DNA from: Cyanophora paradoxa | Lineage: Eukaryota > Glaucocystophyceae > Cyanophorales > Cyanophoraceae | Direction of reading: 5' to 3' | Assembly (NCBI GenBank): GCA_004431415.1 | Contig: QPMI01000546.1 | Location: forward strand, 1 to 64,000 | DNA: 64,000 bases | Part shown: one piece after another, positions 45,630 to 56,857 of the stretch | How positions within the stretch are numbered: the first letter of the stretch is position 1 | Layout of the letters: each line of letters opens with the position of its first letter | Made by a program: the position numbers and the translations under genes | Notes under the pieces: generated by a model | Databases searched by the model: none | What the model was told of the DNA's origin: nothing | What the model saw: only the letters and a program-made list of their open reading frames with translations

Positions 45630-48600
45630 CTATGTGCGGGCTGGGCCGGCGCCGGCGCCGCGGTTGAAGGGGTCGTAGGGGCGCGTGGGGCGTGCAGGCG
45701 GACCCCCGGGGGGAAGGTAGGGCCGCGTGGGGCGGGGCCCGGGGGCGGGCGGCGCCGACGCGGGCGCAGGCGCCGGCGCCGGAGCGAGAGCGAGCTGATC
45801 CATAGCTGCCGCGGCGACCGCAGCCTCGAGAGGGTCGGCGGGCACGGGTGCCACCGGCGCTGGGACCGGAGCGAGCTCAAGGGCGCCACTGGGGCCGGCG
45901 GCGGGGGGGCGACGGGGCTGGGGCAGCGGGAGGCGCCTGTCGGGGACGGGGTCGGAGGCGGTGCCGGAGAAGGGGGCGCGGCACTGCGGGCAGCTGGTGC
46001 CCAGCGGGCTCGCCCGCCACGTCGCGATGCAGCGCGCGTGGAAGCGGTCTGCGGCGGCGTCGGCGAGCGGCGGAGTGGCGGGGGCGGGCGGGGCGGGGCG
46101 CACGGCCGCAGGGGAGGGGGCCGACGGGGCTCGAGGGGCCGCCGCCGGCGCCGGGCTCCGAGTCGAGGCAGATCGCGCACGCCGGCTCCGGCTCCTCGCG
46201 GGCGGGTCCGCCGGGCTGCGCTGCGGGCCCCGAGAGAGGCTGCCCCGCAGCGTCCGATGCGGTACGGCGCGCCATCGGCGCTGCTTGGCGCTCCTCTTCG
46301 AATTGCCGCCGCCACCGTTCGGCCTCCTCCGCCACCCGCCTCTCCTCCCGCTCCTGCGCCAGCCGCTGCTGCTGCTGCCGCTGTCGGTCCCGTGCTGCTT
46401 GCTCCTCCTCCTCCCGCCTCCGCTGCGCCTCCCGTCGCGCCTCCTCCGCCCGCCGCCGCCGTTCCGCTTTCTCCGCTGCCCGCCGCGCCGCCTCCTCCCG
46501 CCGCCTGTCCTCCTGCTGCCGCTGCTGCTCGGCCTCCTTTAAGAGCTGGCGCACCGCCTCGTCCGCCCGCTCTTCGGCCTCCCGCCGCTCGCGGAGCGCC
46601 GCCTCCGCCCACTGCCGCTCCTTCCGAACCCTGTTGCCACAAGTGAGACAAATTTAAAGATGGCAAGGCAAACCAGAGCGGCACACCTCGCGATCATTGT
46701 TGTCTTGTCGGTGCTAGCTATAGGGCTTGAGCTCCAGACAGCTGCAGCGAGCTCGTGCTCTAACGCCTCCGCCTCCCGCGCGGCCGCGTCCAACCGGCCC
46801 ACGCCTCTCATGCACTCTGTGCGTGGCGTGAGCTCGAGGCAGCGTCGCCACCCAACTACAAAGAACAAAAGCGCACGGATGCGGAGCAGGCGCGCCTCCA
46901 CATCCCCCGGCGACCGCTGCGGCGGCAAGGTTCAGTGTGTAGGGAGGAGAATGACGAAGGAAGAAGGGGAGGGAGGGGGGAAGGGGGGGAGGGGGGAGGG
47001 TGGGGGGGAAGGGTGGTGTGATGCGATCAATTAAATACCTTCAATAGAGCGTCCAGCAGCGCGCGGGCGCGGGCCCAATTCGACTCCCGAATGTGATCGA
47101 GCGCTTTGTACTGCCAATTGCAAACGATCAGCACGAACGGTTCTTGTTTCAGATTTTTCATTTCTTGAATTTTCATTTCTTTTTCAGATAAGCCTAGGGC
47201 GTCTCCAAAAAGAATGAGTCGCACCCGGTCGGCGGTGTCGCGCTTGGCCCGCAAAGCCCGCTCGACCACTGAGTGAGGTTCTAGGTGCCCGTTTTGCTCT
47301 TGTGTCGTTGCAGGTTGCCCTAGATGGACTTCTTGTATGGATGTAGGCAAGTGCCCGTTGGGAAAAGCCCCATCACGAAGCGCACTGACAATGAGAAGTG
47401 AATGATATTCGGCGCTCTCCAGTCGCTACAAGGCCATCACATATAGCATGTTTCCGACATTGACAAAAAGGGTTTCTTACAGAGATGAACTCATCCAGAG
47501 GAATGTCGCCAGGATGGACGCTGTCCGGCAACCTTCCTGTCTTTTTGAAGAAAGCTAGAGCTTTCTGCAAGGAATTCAATCGATTCACTTGCACTCGTGG
47601 GATCAGTAGCTTTAATTTCGACGGGCACACCTCAGCAAGAAAGGCAGCGTGCGCTTTGTCGTGCTTCGTTAACAGCAGCGACATCATGTGCTTAAAGTCA
47701 ACCTCTGTTTTCGTATGGTCCAACCCGCAGGCCGCCTCGTGCAGGATGAAAGCACGCTGCGGCCGCGGTTATGTTTTTCGATCCTTATGCACGTGCGGAT
47801 ATATAGCAAGCAAATTTGTGGCTTACACGGAGCGCCACTGCAGCTTTGTCGAAGTGCTCCATGAATGTGTAAACGTCACCGAGGCTGTTTAGTATATCAG
47901 CGACACCTTCACCTTCGCCAGACACCCTCTCGATTTCTTCAGCTGCACGCTGCGCTTTAAATTAATTTCGAACCCATTTCGAACAGCATACGACAAAACC
48001 CACCTTCACGTATGTCTCGGCGCGGGCGAAACAGTTTTGGACGTGGTCGTGGTGATCCGAGTTGAGAAAATAAGGGCCCTCCTTCAGGTGTGGCTTGGCT
48101 CTGTCCAGGGCCAGTCCCCATTTGAAAAGCAGATCTCCCAGAGCATACAGTGCGATACCAAGGAACCCGCCTCGTTTACACTCTTGGCATGCTTCCTCGG
48201 CAATCTCCAAGTTCATCTGCACGAAATTCGAAATAATAATAAGCGATAGGAGCTTTAAGAGGTGGGCAATCGTACCTGAAGAATAGCAACCGCTTCGAGC
48301 GATTGGTCTGCGTTCACAAACTGGCGAGCGAGGTGCAGTAGGATCGATTCCCTCGTAGAAGACCGTCGCCCGTGCGCATGAAACAAATGACGGCAGCAAC
48401 GGGGAGCCAGCCGCTCTGAATCTCCAGGGTCTCGATCGCTCCCTTTCAACAACTTCGTGTGCGTGCTTAAGAATTCGAGGACTCCTTAATCAATTAAATA
48501 TTTTTAACAATTGCAACGCACTTGAAAGATCCTCCACGCTTCCTCTCGTTCTTTCAGCGCAACAGAGGTGACCGCCAGTTCCCAAAGCGTGGCAGTGACG

Positions 48601-49594
48601 TCGTCATGAGCAACGTCGACGTACCATCCTAACACTTCGAGCGCGGCCTGAAGCATATGCATTGAAATCAAGGCCTGCATACGTAGCAAAATGTAGAACA
48701 AAATAGGCTCGAACCAGGAAAGCTTCCTTCGTGCCCGGGCTCGGGGCAGATGCGGATCCGGAATGGTCGGCAGAGCGTGAAAGCAATTGACCGAAAGTGT
48801 GCGCATGACGGACAAGGTTTGTCGGAGACGATGCGTCGAGAAGCTCGCCCCGTCGCGTCGAGTCCAGGAGGCGTTGCGCAAGGAAACGCTGCAAGAGCTC
48901 GATCATGATCATGATCATGTCATGTAAACGTATATATACGGAGCTGAACAATAGCTATAGATATATGTAGCTATATACGATGAAAATTTTAAAAACGCGT
49001 CGAATGACACACCTGGTAAAGTTCGAAGGATTTTTCTTGCTTGGAGAACATGTAAAAAAGACCAGCAAGCCGGAGGGCATACGTGATCGACGCCAGGCCC
49101 TGCTCGCCCCGCCTGGCTACGCACTCGTCGAGCTCGCTCTGCGTCCGTGTGAGGCTCGAAAATAACTTAGTAAAAGAATTAAAAGAGATCAGAGCGCGAG
49201 CCTGCCAGCGAGCCGCGCAGGCCTCCCAGTCATCGCCGCCCGGGTGGGCCATCGCCTCGACGTGGAGAATGAACTTGTTGCAGAAGCGGCCGGCGCTTGC
49301 GCCAGAGCCCGAGGCCGCGGCCAGCGAGCTCGAGTGCGCCTCCTCGCACTGCCGACAAGCGCAGCGGTAATCGCACGCCCATGGCCGGGGATCGGGGCTG
49401 CGACATGCCATGATGAGGGACGCTCTAATTGACGAGGGCCGGCGCGGGACATGGCTACGGGCCGATCGCGACCACGGACCGCATGCGCACCTGATGCACT
49501 CAACGCACTGACATGCGACACCCAATTCGGGGCATAAATCCTGATCGTGCATGTGGCCCTGAGAGACACGAGCGATGGTCAGCGTCGTGATCAA
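45630..49594 (-). CDS. Repeat/coiled-coil/RING-H2 protein, copy 1 (intact)
   Basis: Multi-exon gene with stop TAG at 45630; the 5' end is uncertain (49594 is the most upstream ATG I can join). Order: a Cys-rich N-terminus with ACQCVEC and, about 45 residues later, DYRCACRQCEE (49500-49340); degenerate helical TPR-like exons (ITYALRLAGLFYMFSKQEKS; LWELAVTSVALKEREEAW; MNLEIAEEACQECKRGGF); ADRVRLILFGDALGL (about 47230); a coiled coil of about 110 residues (EEAARRAAEKAERRRRAEEA, 46560-46290); then a RING-H2 finger CAICLDSEPGAG...LPCGH, split by an intron and continuing RFHARCIATW...CPQCRAPF (46180-45960). The Pro/Ala-rich tail has RPTRPYLPPGG and RPTRPYDPFNRG. The RING-H2 indicates an E3 ubiquitin ligase; the N-terminal family was not recognised. 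Confidence 0.78.
46950..47015. repeat. G-rich low-complexity tract in an intron of copy 1
   Basis: A purine tract of GGGGA/GGAGG words between exons of the RING-H2 gene. Copy 2 does not carry it. Confidence 0.8.
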
Positions 49595-50697
49595 CGCGAA
49601 CGGCCACGCGGGAGTGCGGGCACCGGAATTTGACAGTAGTTAGGGTTCTCATATGCCGTCCAGGTCCCAGCCTTGCGCTTGACCGCCGCGCACATGATGC
49701 CTGGAATTTGAAGCTGAAGGATCCAGTCACTTTCCGCTTTGCCATGGCCAGGGCCCTCGAGCTCGGTACGTATACTCGCATCCAGCTCCGACGCTGCTGG
49801 AGCTTCGTCTCCAAGATCACGATCCATGTTCGCGTCGACGTCACGTGTTCCGGCCAGGTCGGGCCGCCCGGCCGTCGCCACGTCTCAAGCACGGTCGCCG
49901 TGGGCCAGGCCGGACCCGGCTGGGCGGGACTAGCTATAGTGCTGGGCGCCGCGCGCCGGACGCGTACGGGCCAGGCCGGGCTGGGGCGCCGGGTGCGCGC
50001 CGGCAGCGGCCGCGCCGCGGACCGGACCGCCGGGCGCCCCGGGCCGCGCCGGCCGGCCGCGGGCGCTGGCCGGCCGCGCGGGCGCTGACCTCGACTGCAG
50101 ATGGGCGCCGGCGCGCGTGTGCCAACGTTTAGCGCCGCGCCTGCGTGAATATCCGGCCGAGCTCGCGCTTCTGCAGCAGAGGACAAGCAGCTAAGCGCAC
50201 GAAATCAGGGCGCGGCGTCGACGGGCTCGGGAATGGCGCCGGCGCGGTCGCGGGGGAATTGGATATGCCTGGCGTGCTGCGGCGATAGTTCTAGATCGAT
50301 GACGAGTCTCGGGGCGCAGGCGCGCCCGGTATATACAGAGCTAGCCGCCGCGACCGGGACGCCTTTAGCCATTTCTAGCTCGGCAGCGTGCCATGTCAAG
50401 CGTGAGGGGCGCACCGATGCGGCGGGACCTCCGGGCGACGCTCCAGCGCGGTCCAGCGGGTTTCGGCAGTTAGCTTGGGGGGAGGGTCCGATCGTCCCCG
50501 GGTACGCTTAAACTCCGTGCAAGAGGAAGCCGGAGCCCGAACCAGCCTCTCCGAGCACGGAACGTAACCGGGAACCGGTCTGACCGGCAGCTGCTTCCTC
50601 CGAAGGTCCGTCCGATCGGTCCCCGCGCTTTCGAGGCGCTCCTGACGGCAGCGGCGCGTGCCGACGGCAGCCGTGCGTCTGGTTCCCCGTCAGAAGC
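49595..50697. other. Region between two divergent genes; possible first exons
   Basis: Minus-strand frames such as ELEMAKGVPVAAASSVYTG (about 50380-50325) or ASELDASIRTELEGPGHG (about 49790) could be upstream exons of the RING-H2 gene, but neither can be joined with confidence. It should also hold the CLC promoter. Confidence 0.35.
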
Positions 50698-53600
50698 ATG
50701 CTGGAAGCGGCCGGCGACGCGCCGGCTGCATCGAGGGGCAGGCGGCATCGGAGCGTCAGCGACCCCAATCAACCCGCCCCGCCGCCGGCGATGGCCGCGG
50801 AGCGTGCCGGGGCCGTTGCGGGCCCCGAATTCACACGTACAGGCCGTCTCTCGTCCCTCGCAGGTGGGCGGCGCCGCGCGGCGCCGCGGCGTCGTTCGGG
50901 CCTCGCTAAGGCACGTGACCCGTGCGCAGGCACAGCGGCGTTCGTCGCGCCTGCTCCCACGCTCGGCAGCCCGAAGTTCGTGTCCCTGGCGCCGCTGGCG
51001 GCGGCCCCGCAGCGGCGCCCGCAGGCCCCGCGGCGCACGCGCGGGCGGGAGCCGCGCTGGTTCGCTGTGGAGACGCCCCAGCGGCGCCAGCCGACGCCGG
51101 AGGGGCGTCGGAAGCCTCTGAAGGACGAGGCGAAGACGGACAAGGAGCCGCCGGCGGCCGCGCTGCGGCCCGGGCGCGGGTGGGACCTCTCGCCGCCGCC
51201 GGCGCCGAGCCCCGTGCTGCCGGGCTCGCCGGACCCGCGGGGCCTCGGGGCGGAGCGGGACGACTCGCCGAGCCGGCGGGCGCTGGCGCGGGCGGCGGAG
51301 CGCATCCGCGCGCAGATGCGCCTGCCGCTGCTGGGCCTCAAGAAGGGCGGCGACGCCCCAGCCGAGGTCGCCGCCCCCTCCCTCCTCACCAGCGAGAGCC
51401 CCGGCTGGCTCTCCGACGTGCGTACCCTTCCCTTCCGAACCCGCGGCCGGGCCCGAACGGACGAGCCCCGCGCGCAGGTCATTCCCCCCGAGACCGTCCT
51501 CCCCGTCCTCTCCTGCGTCGTCGGTGCGACGGAACCCCCAAGCGCGATGCGCCTGTGTCACCTCTTACACTTTTCTGTACCCCAGGCGCCGCAACCGGCC
51601 TCAGCGTCGTCATCTTCAACGTGGCGATTCGCACCGTCCACCACTGGTGCGGTACCCCCTCCGAACGCGTTGCGTACCCCGCCGAGCGCGTTGCGTACCC
51701 CGCAGGGCGCTCGAGGACGACCACGCGCTGATCGCCATGCTCGTCTCCTTCATGGGGGTACCCCCTTCCCGTCCGCGTCCCGTACCCCCTGGCCTCCGCC
51801 AATCGCGTACCCCGCAGCCGACGGCACTGGCGCTGATCCCGGCCATTGCGGGTGTCCTCGTCGCGATCCTCCGCGAGCGCTTCGACTTCGACAGGCGCGG
51901 CGCTACCCCCCGGGGGCTCTCTCCCCTCCCCCCTCCCCTGACGCCCTTCCCACGCAGCCTGCCGACGGCGCGGCAGCTCTTCGCCGCGACGGGGGGTAAC
52001 CTCTCCAAGGTCCGGCCGCCCTCCCCCTCTACCCCTGCCCAGCTCCTCTCAAACGCGGCGGGCAGGTCGGAGAGATCGGCGTGCGGCCGATCGCCAAGTC
52101 GGCGGCGGCGGCGATCTCGCTCGGCGCCGGCGCCTCCCTCGGGCCCGAGGGTCCGCCGCGCCCCGCCCCGCCCCGCCCCCGCCCTCGCCCCCCTCCAACC
52201 GGACGCCAAACGCAGGCCCCTCTGTGGAGATCGGGGCGAACTGCGGCCTGCTCGTTTCCCGCTTCTTCGACGTCCCCTCCGAGCGCCAGCGCCTCCTCCT
52301 CGGCTGCGGCTCCGCCGCCGGCATCGCCGCCGGTACGCCCCGCCCCGCCCCGCCCCGCCCCGGAGGCGACTCTGGAGACGGACGCCTAGAAAGACTCCAT
52401 TACTAGATAGTCCGAGCGCCGGTTAGGGATATTAGATTCCCTCGGAGCAGTGTCGGCTCTAGCCTACCTGCCGGCATCCCTCGGCGCGCTCTGACGGGCG
52501 GGCGGGGGCGGCTGGCGCAGGCTTCAACGCGCCGACGGCGGGCGTCTTCTTCGCCCTCGAGATCGGCAAGGTCGAGTCCGGCTAGTGCGCCCTCCCAGCC
52601 CGCGACGCCCCTGCTGCCCGGCCCGCCGAGCCTCGTCGGCAGCGCGCCGTTCCTGCTGCTCTCGGCGGTGATGGGCTCCCTCATGTCCAACATCTTCCTC
52701 GGCGAGGGTCCGCCCGCCCCTTCCTCTCCACCCCCTCCTCCCGCCCCCGCCCCCGGCTCACCCCCTACGGCAGCGCCGGCGTTCGTGGCGCCGGTGTACT
52801 CGCTGCGGAACCTGCCGCTGGAGATGGTGCTGTACCTCGGCCTCGGCGCCTGCTGCGCCATCACCTGTCCGCCCCGCCCCGCCCCCGCCCCCCGCCCCTG
52901 GCTCCGCCACTCGTCTGAGGCTCCCCCGCCCCTTTCCATCGCAGCGATCTCGACGAACTGGGCCATCGCCTTCGCCCGCCAGGCGCGGCCCCCGCCCCCG
53001 CCCCGCACCTCTAGCGTGGAGGAGCAGGGGCCGGCTCACCCCCCCGGGGGCAGGTGTTCGAGGAGGTGGGGAAGTCGCCGCTGGCGGGGCGGCTGCGGCC
53101 CCTCTTCCCCGCCATCGCCGGCCTCACCGTCGGCCTCATCGGTGCGTCTACACGCCGCCCGAGGCTAGCTGGACACAGCTCGCCCCGCCCCTCCCGGTCG
53201 CCCGATCGCCCCTCCCCTCCCTCCCCTCTGAGAAGAGTTGAGAGGAGGGAGAGGGCCGGGCTCGCCCGACCTCTCCCGCTTGCCTCTGACGCCCGCCCCG
53301 CCCCGTCCCCCCCCGTGCCTCGCCCGGCAGCGCTGGAGTTCCCGCAGATCATGTTCAACGGCTACGCCACCGTCTCCAACCTCCTCGAGGCCCGCCCCCG
53401 CACCCTCCTCCTCCTCCGGGCCCCGCTGCTCTGCCTTGCTGAGGGGCGCGCAGAACAAGCCCATCTCCGCCCTCTACGCCCTCTCCCTCGTCGTGTGCGT
53501 GCACCCCCCGCCCCGCCCCGCCCCAGGCCGGCCCGGAGCCGAGAGCCCGGGTCGCCCCGGCGCGGCGCAGGGCGAAGACCATCGGCACGGCCGTCTCCCT

Positions 53601-55404
53601 CGGCGGCGGTGCCTCCCGCCCCGCCCCGCCCCGCCCCGGGGCCGTATTTGAAGCCTCCCGGCCCCGGCTGACGGGCGCCATCGCGTCGCAGGGCTCGTGG
53701 GCGGCGTCTTCGCCCCGTCCCTCTTCCTCGGCGCCGGCCTCGGCACCGCCTACCAGAAATGTGCCCCCGCGCCCCCTCCCTCCTCTTTCCCCCAGCCCTT
53801 CTCTCGGAGAGTTATTGATACCGTACCCCCCTTCGCAGACTGGGCGAGCCTGCTGGGGAGCTCGGCGATCGCGGAGCCGTCCGCGTACGCCCTCGTCGGC
53901 ATGGCCGCCACCCTGGGTACGCGAAATCTCTTCCCCCCCTTCCCCCCTCCTGCTGAGGGGGCGGGCAGCGGGCATCGTGGGGGCGCCCCTCACCTCCATC
54001 CTCCTCCTCCTCGAGCTCACCCGCTCCCACGACATCCGTCCGTACCCCCCCCCCTTCGCGCCCCCCCCCCCCCCCCCCCGCCTCATCTGACTCGGCCGCC
54101 GCAGTGCTCCCCCTGATGGCCGCCGTCGGACTCTCCACCATTCTCGAGCAGGTACCCCCCTTTTCCACCGTGTACCCCCCCCTTCGCTCTCAGCGCCGCG
54201 GCAGACGAACACGGCGAAGCGCGCGGCCTCAAAGGCCCGCGAGGTCGCCCCCGCCATCCCCGAGGTCCGTACCCCCCCTCCTCACCTGAGCCTCGGCTCG
54301 AGCTGAGCCGGCGCCCGGGATACACAGCTCGCGGGGGCGGAGGACGAGATGTGCGAGGCGACGGGCGCCGCGGCGGCGCTGGTGGCGCTCGCCGTGTGCG
54401 ACGTGATGCTACCCGTCCCGCTTCTGTTCCCCCCGGGGGCCCGCCTCACGCGCGCGCTGGAGGCGATGCTCAAGCAGCGCGCCACGATCGCCGTCGTCCA
54501 GGACGATGACGCGCGCGTCCGCGGCGTCGTCACCGTGCGTCACAACTGCCAGCCGTTACTAACCGCCGAGTAACCGCCGCCGGGCTAACCGCCGGGCGCA
54601 GCTCTCGGAGATCAACGCGGCGCTGAAGCTCGAGGGCTCCGAGTTCGGGCGCTCCCTCACCCTCGCCGACGTCGTATCCAGGCGCGCGCGCCGTACCCCC
54701 CCCCCCTGCTTTCTCCCCACCCGATTCCAACCGGCGTCCCCGCAGCCGGCTGGCAGCCACCGTCGGCCCCGCCACGCCCGTCCTCGAGGCCCGACAGGCG
54801 CGTCGCCCGTACCCCGGCTCAGCTTTATTCGCCCAACTCACTTTTTCTCAGGCGATGGACGTCCGCGGCGTCGCGTACGCCCCCGTCGTCGACGACCAGG
54901 CGCGCGGCCCCGTATCCCCCTCCCCTCCAGACTTCTCCCCCCCCTGACGCCGCCTCTTCTCCCCCCCAGGGCCGCGTCGTGGGCGTGCTGGACCGCGAGG
55001 TACCCCCCCGAACCCCCCCCCCCCCCCGTCCCCCCCGCCTCAGGGCGGCGGCAGTTCATCCGATCGGAGGCGCTCTTCGCGACGGCGCGCCGCTTCCTCG
55101 ACGAGGTGCGAGCGAAGCGCGCCCCCGGCTGCAGCTAGAAGCTTGAGCGTACCCCTCGGGGGCTGGGCGCTGACCGGGGCGGGCCAGGCGCGCCTGAACT
55201 CGACCTCGCCGGCCCCCGAGGTCCGCCCCGACCCGCGCCCTCCCCGCCGGGACCAGGGCGGCGGGCCCTAACCGCGGGCCGGGGCAGCTGCTCGTGCCCC
55301 CGGAGACGAAGGCGGCGCCGGAGGGGCCCGAGGAGGGGCCCGAGGGAGAGGGGAAGGGGAAGGAGGCGAGGGGGCTGCCCCCGAAGGAGGGCGGGGCACA
55401 GTGA
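50698..55404 (+). CDS. CLC chloride channel/transporter with C-terminal CBS domains, plastid-type
   Basis: Multi-exon anion channel or exchanger; stop TGA 55402-55404. The start is either ATG 50698 or 50791. The first approximately 190 residues are polar, with TAAFVAPAP, and may be a plastid leader. An intron at 51418-51477 joins GWLSD to VIPPETVLPVL. Membrane part: GLSVVIFNVAIRTVHHW, ALIPAIAGVLVAIL (51835), PTARQLFAATGGNL, GASLGPEG joined to PSVEIGANCG across an intron (52159/52215; the GPEGP filter segment with the gating glutamate), GFNAPTAGVFFALEI (52530), FPAIAGLTVGLI (53110), GGVFAPSLFLGAGLG (53700; the GxFxP filter segment), and IVGAPLTSILLLLELT (53970). CBS pair: ATIAVVQDDDARVRGVVT (54480) and VRGVAYAPVVDDQ with GRVVGVLDRE (54870-55000). 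The GPEGP form is typical of cyanobacterial and plastid CLC-e/f proteins. Selectivity and location are inferred. Confidence 0.9.
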
Positions 55405-56857
55405 GGCGCCCTCCCGTTCCGTGGATCGCACCCCTCTTCAGCAATCACTGAGTCAGCAGCGTATTTCCGTTTTAATTTGTAGATTGCTCTTTTTGCCGCC
55501 TTGTATGCCCTTACGAGCTTTCTGTCGCCCTGGGGGGCTTGAGTCCCGATTGCGGCACCTTTCCGTTTTGTAGTGTAACTCTTTCCGTCACTTTGCAGGC
55601 AGGCCTCTGCAGTAGCCGGGCCGCCGCCGCCGCTTTCCTAGGCCTCGTTCGAATTCTGATATCGATCCTACGGGCTTCGCGCACGGGCTTGTACTTATAA
55701 TTAGCTTCGAATTTTTTTTTTTTTTTGGTGAATTACCGGCCACAGTCTCTAGACACCAGCACTGCGGGGGCTGCCCAGGGGGCATAGAGACAAAATAGCA
55801 AAATAACTAAGACAAGAGCACGAAGAAAGATAAGACAAAGAGCCAAAATCGACAATAAAAAAGGAAAGACACAGAGCTCGAGACAGATCGATTGCGAGAA
55901 GAGACGATAAATCGAGCAGATCTAGGGACAGAGGATAACTGACACGAAGAAGAGCCAGAGCTAGAGGATAACTGACACGAAGAAGAGCCAGAGCTAGAGA
56001 TACCATCAATATCAGAAGGAATTACATCACTAAGAAGCGGGGGACAAAATTGAGAAAGATAAATAACAGGAAGAAGACAAGTAAGAGGAACAACAAGACG
56101 ACATGGAGGCGGAGGCGAAGCAGGACGATGCGAAAGGGCAGAGCTACGGCACGAGGTCGAGGAGGACACAGGAGGCGGAGCAGGCGGATCAAGAGCAGGC
56201 AAAAGAACAGTCAAAGGAATCACTAAAGCCGGCCGGGGTCGAGGCGGGCAATCGAACTTCGAATTTATGTTCACGATCGCGATGGCTGCTAGACAGATAC
56301 GCATACGTATACGCGCGCGTCGTCAGAGGGCTGGTTTTGGGGGGTATAGTGATCGGCCGCGTGTCGCCCAGGTATTATAACTGCCGCCGGCCGCGGCAAG
56401 CGTTGCGGAAGCACTGCGGAGCGCCAACCACAGCAGCGCAGAAACGCGGATCGAGCAGAAGGTGAGCTCCGCCCGTGCGTGGAGCGAGCCGCGGCCGCGC
56501 CGGGGTAACTGCCCGCGCCGTAGCATCTTCCCCATCTGCCAGTATCTTCCAGCCACTATAGCTAAATCGGCGCGGCCATTGCCATGCATATGGCTGCGCT
56601 GGGGCCGCGCGCGGTTGCTGAACCTAGAGCACGCGACGGACGCGCGCCAGGTCCGCTAGTGCAAGCCAAATAGATGCCTCCATGTGCATTCATATGTCGC
56701 CGAGTCGCGTCCTCGCGCGCGCTCGCGCCCATCGCACATCTCGTGTACATGTACTAGTATCCTGCGCTGACGTGCGCTCGCACGGCCGCGGCCGCGCTGC
56801 CTGCGCAGCTTCACACATCAGCTGCGGGAGCGAATCGGCATCAGTCACAGCAAGACC
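55405..56857. other. Intergenic region between CLC and RING-H2 copy 2
   Basis: CLC 3' flank with a poly-T run (about 55711-55726), then an A/G-rich stretch (55790-56220) with small frames of charged residues but no recognisable domain. It probably also holds the promoter and possibly first exons of copy 2. Confidence 0.45.
55932..55997. repeat. 33-bp tandem duplication, two copies
   Basis: AGGATAACTGACACGAAGAA followed by GAGCCAGAGCTAG occurs at 55932 and again at 55965. Confidence 0.9.
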
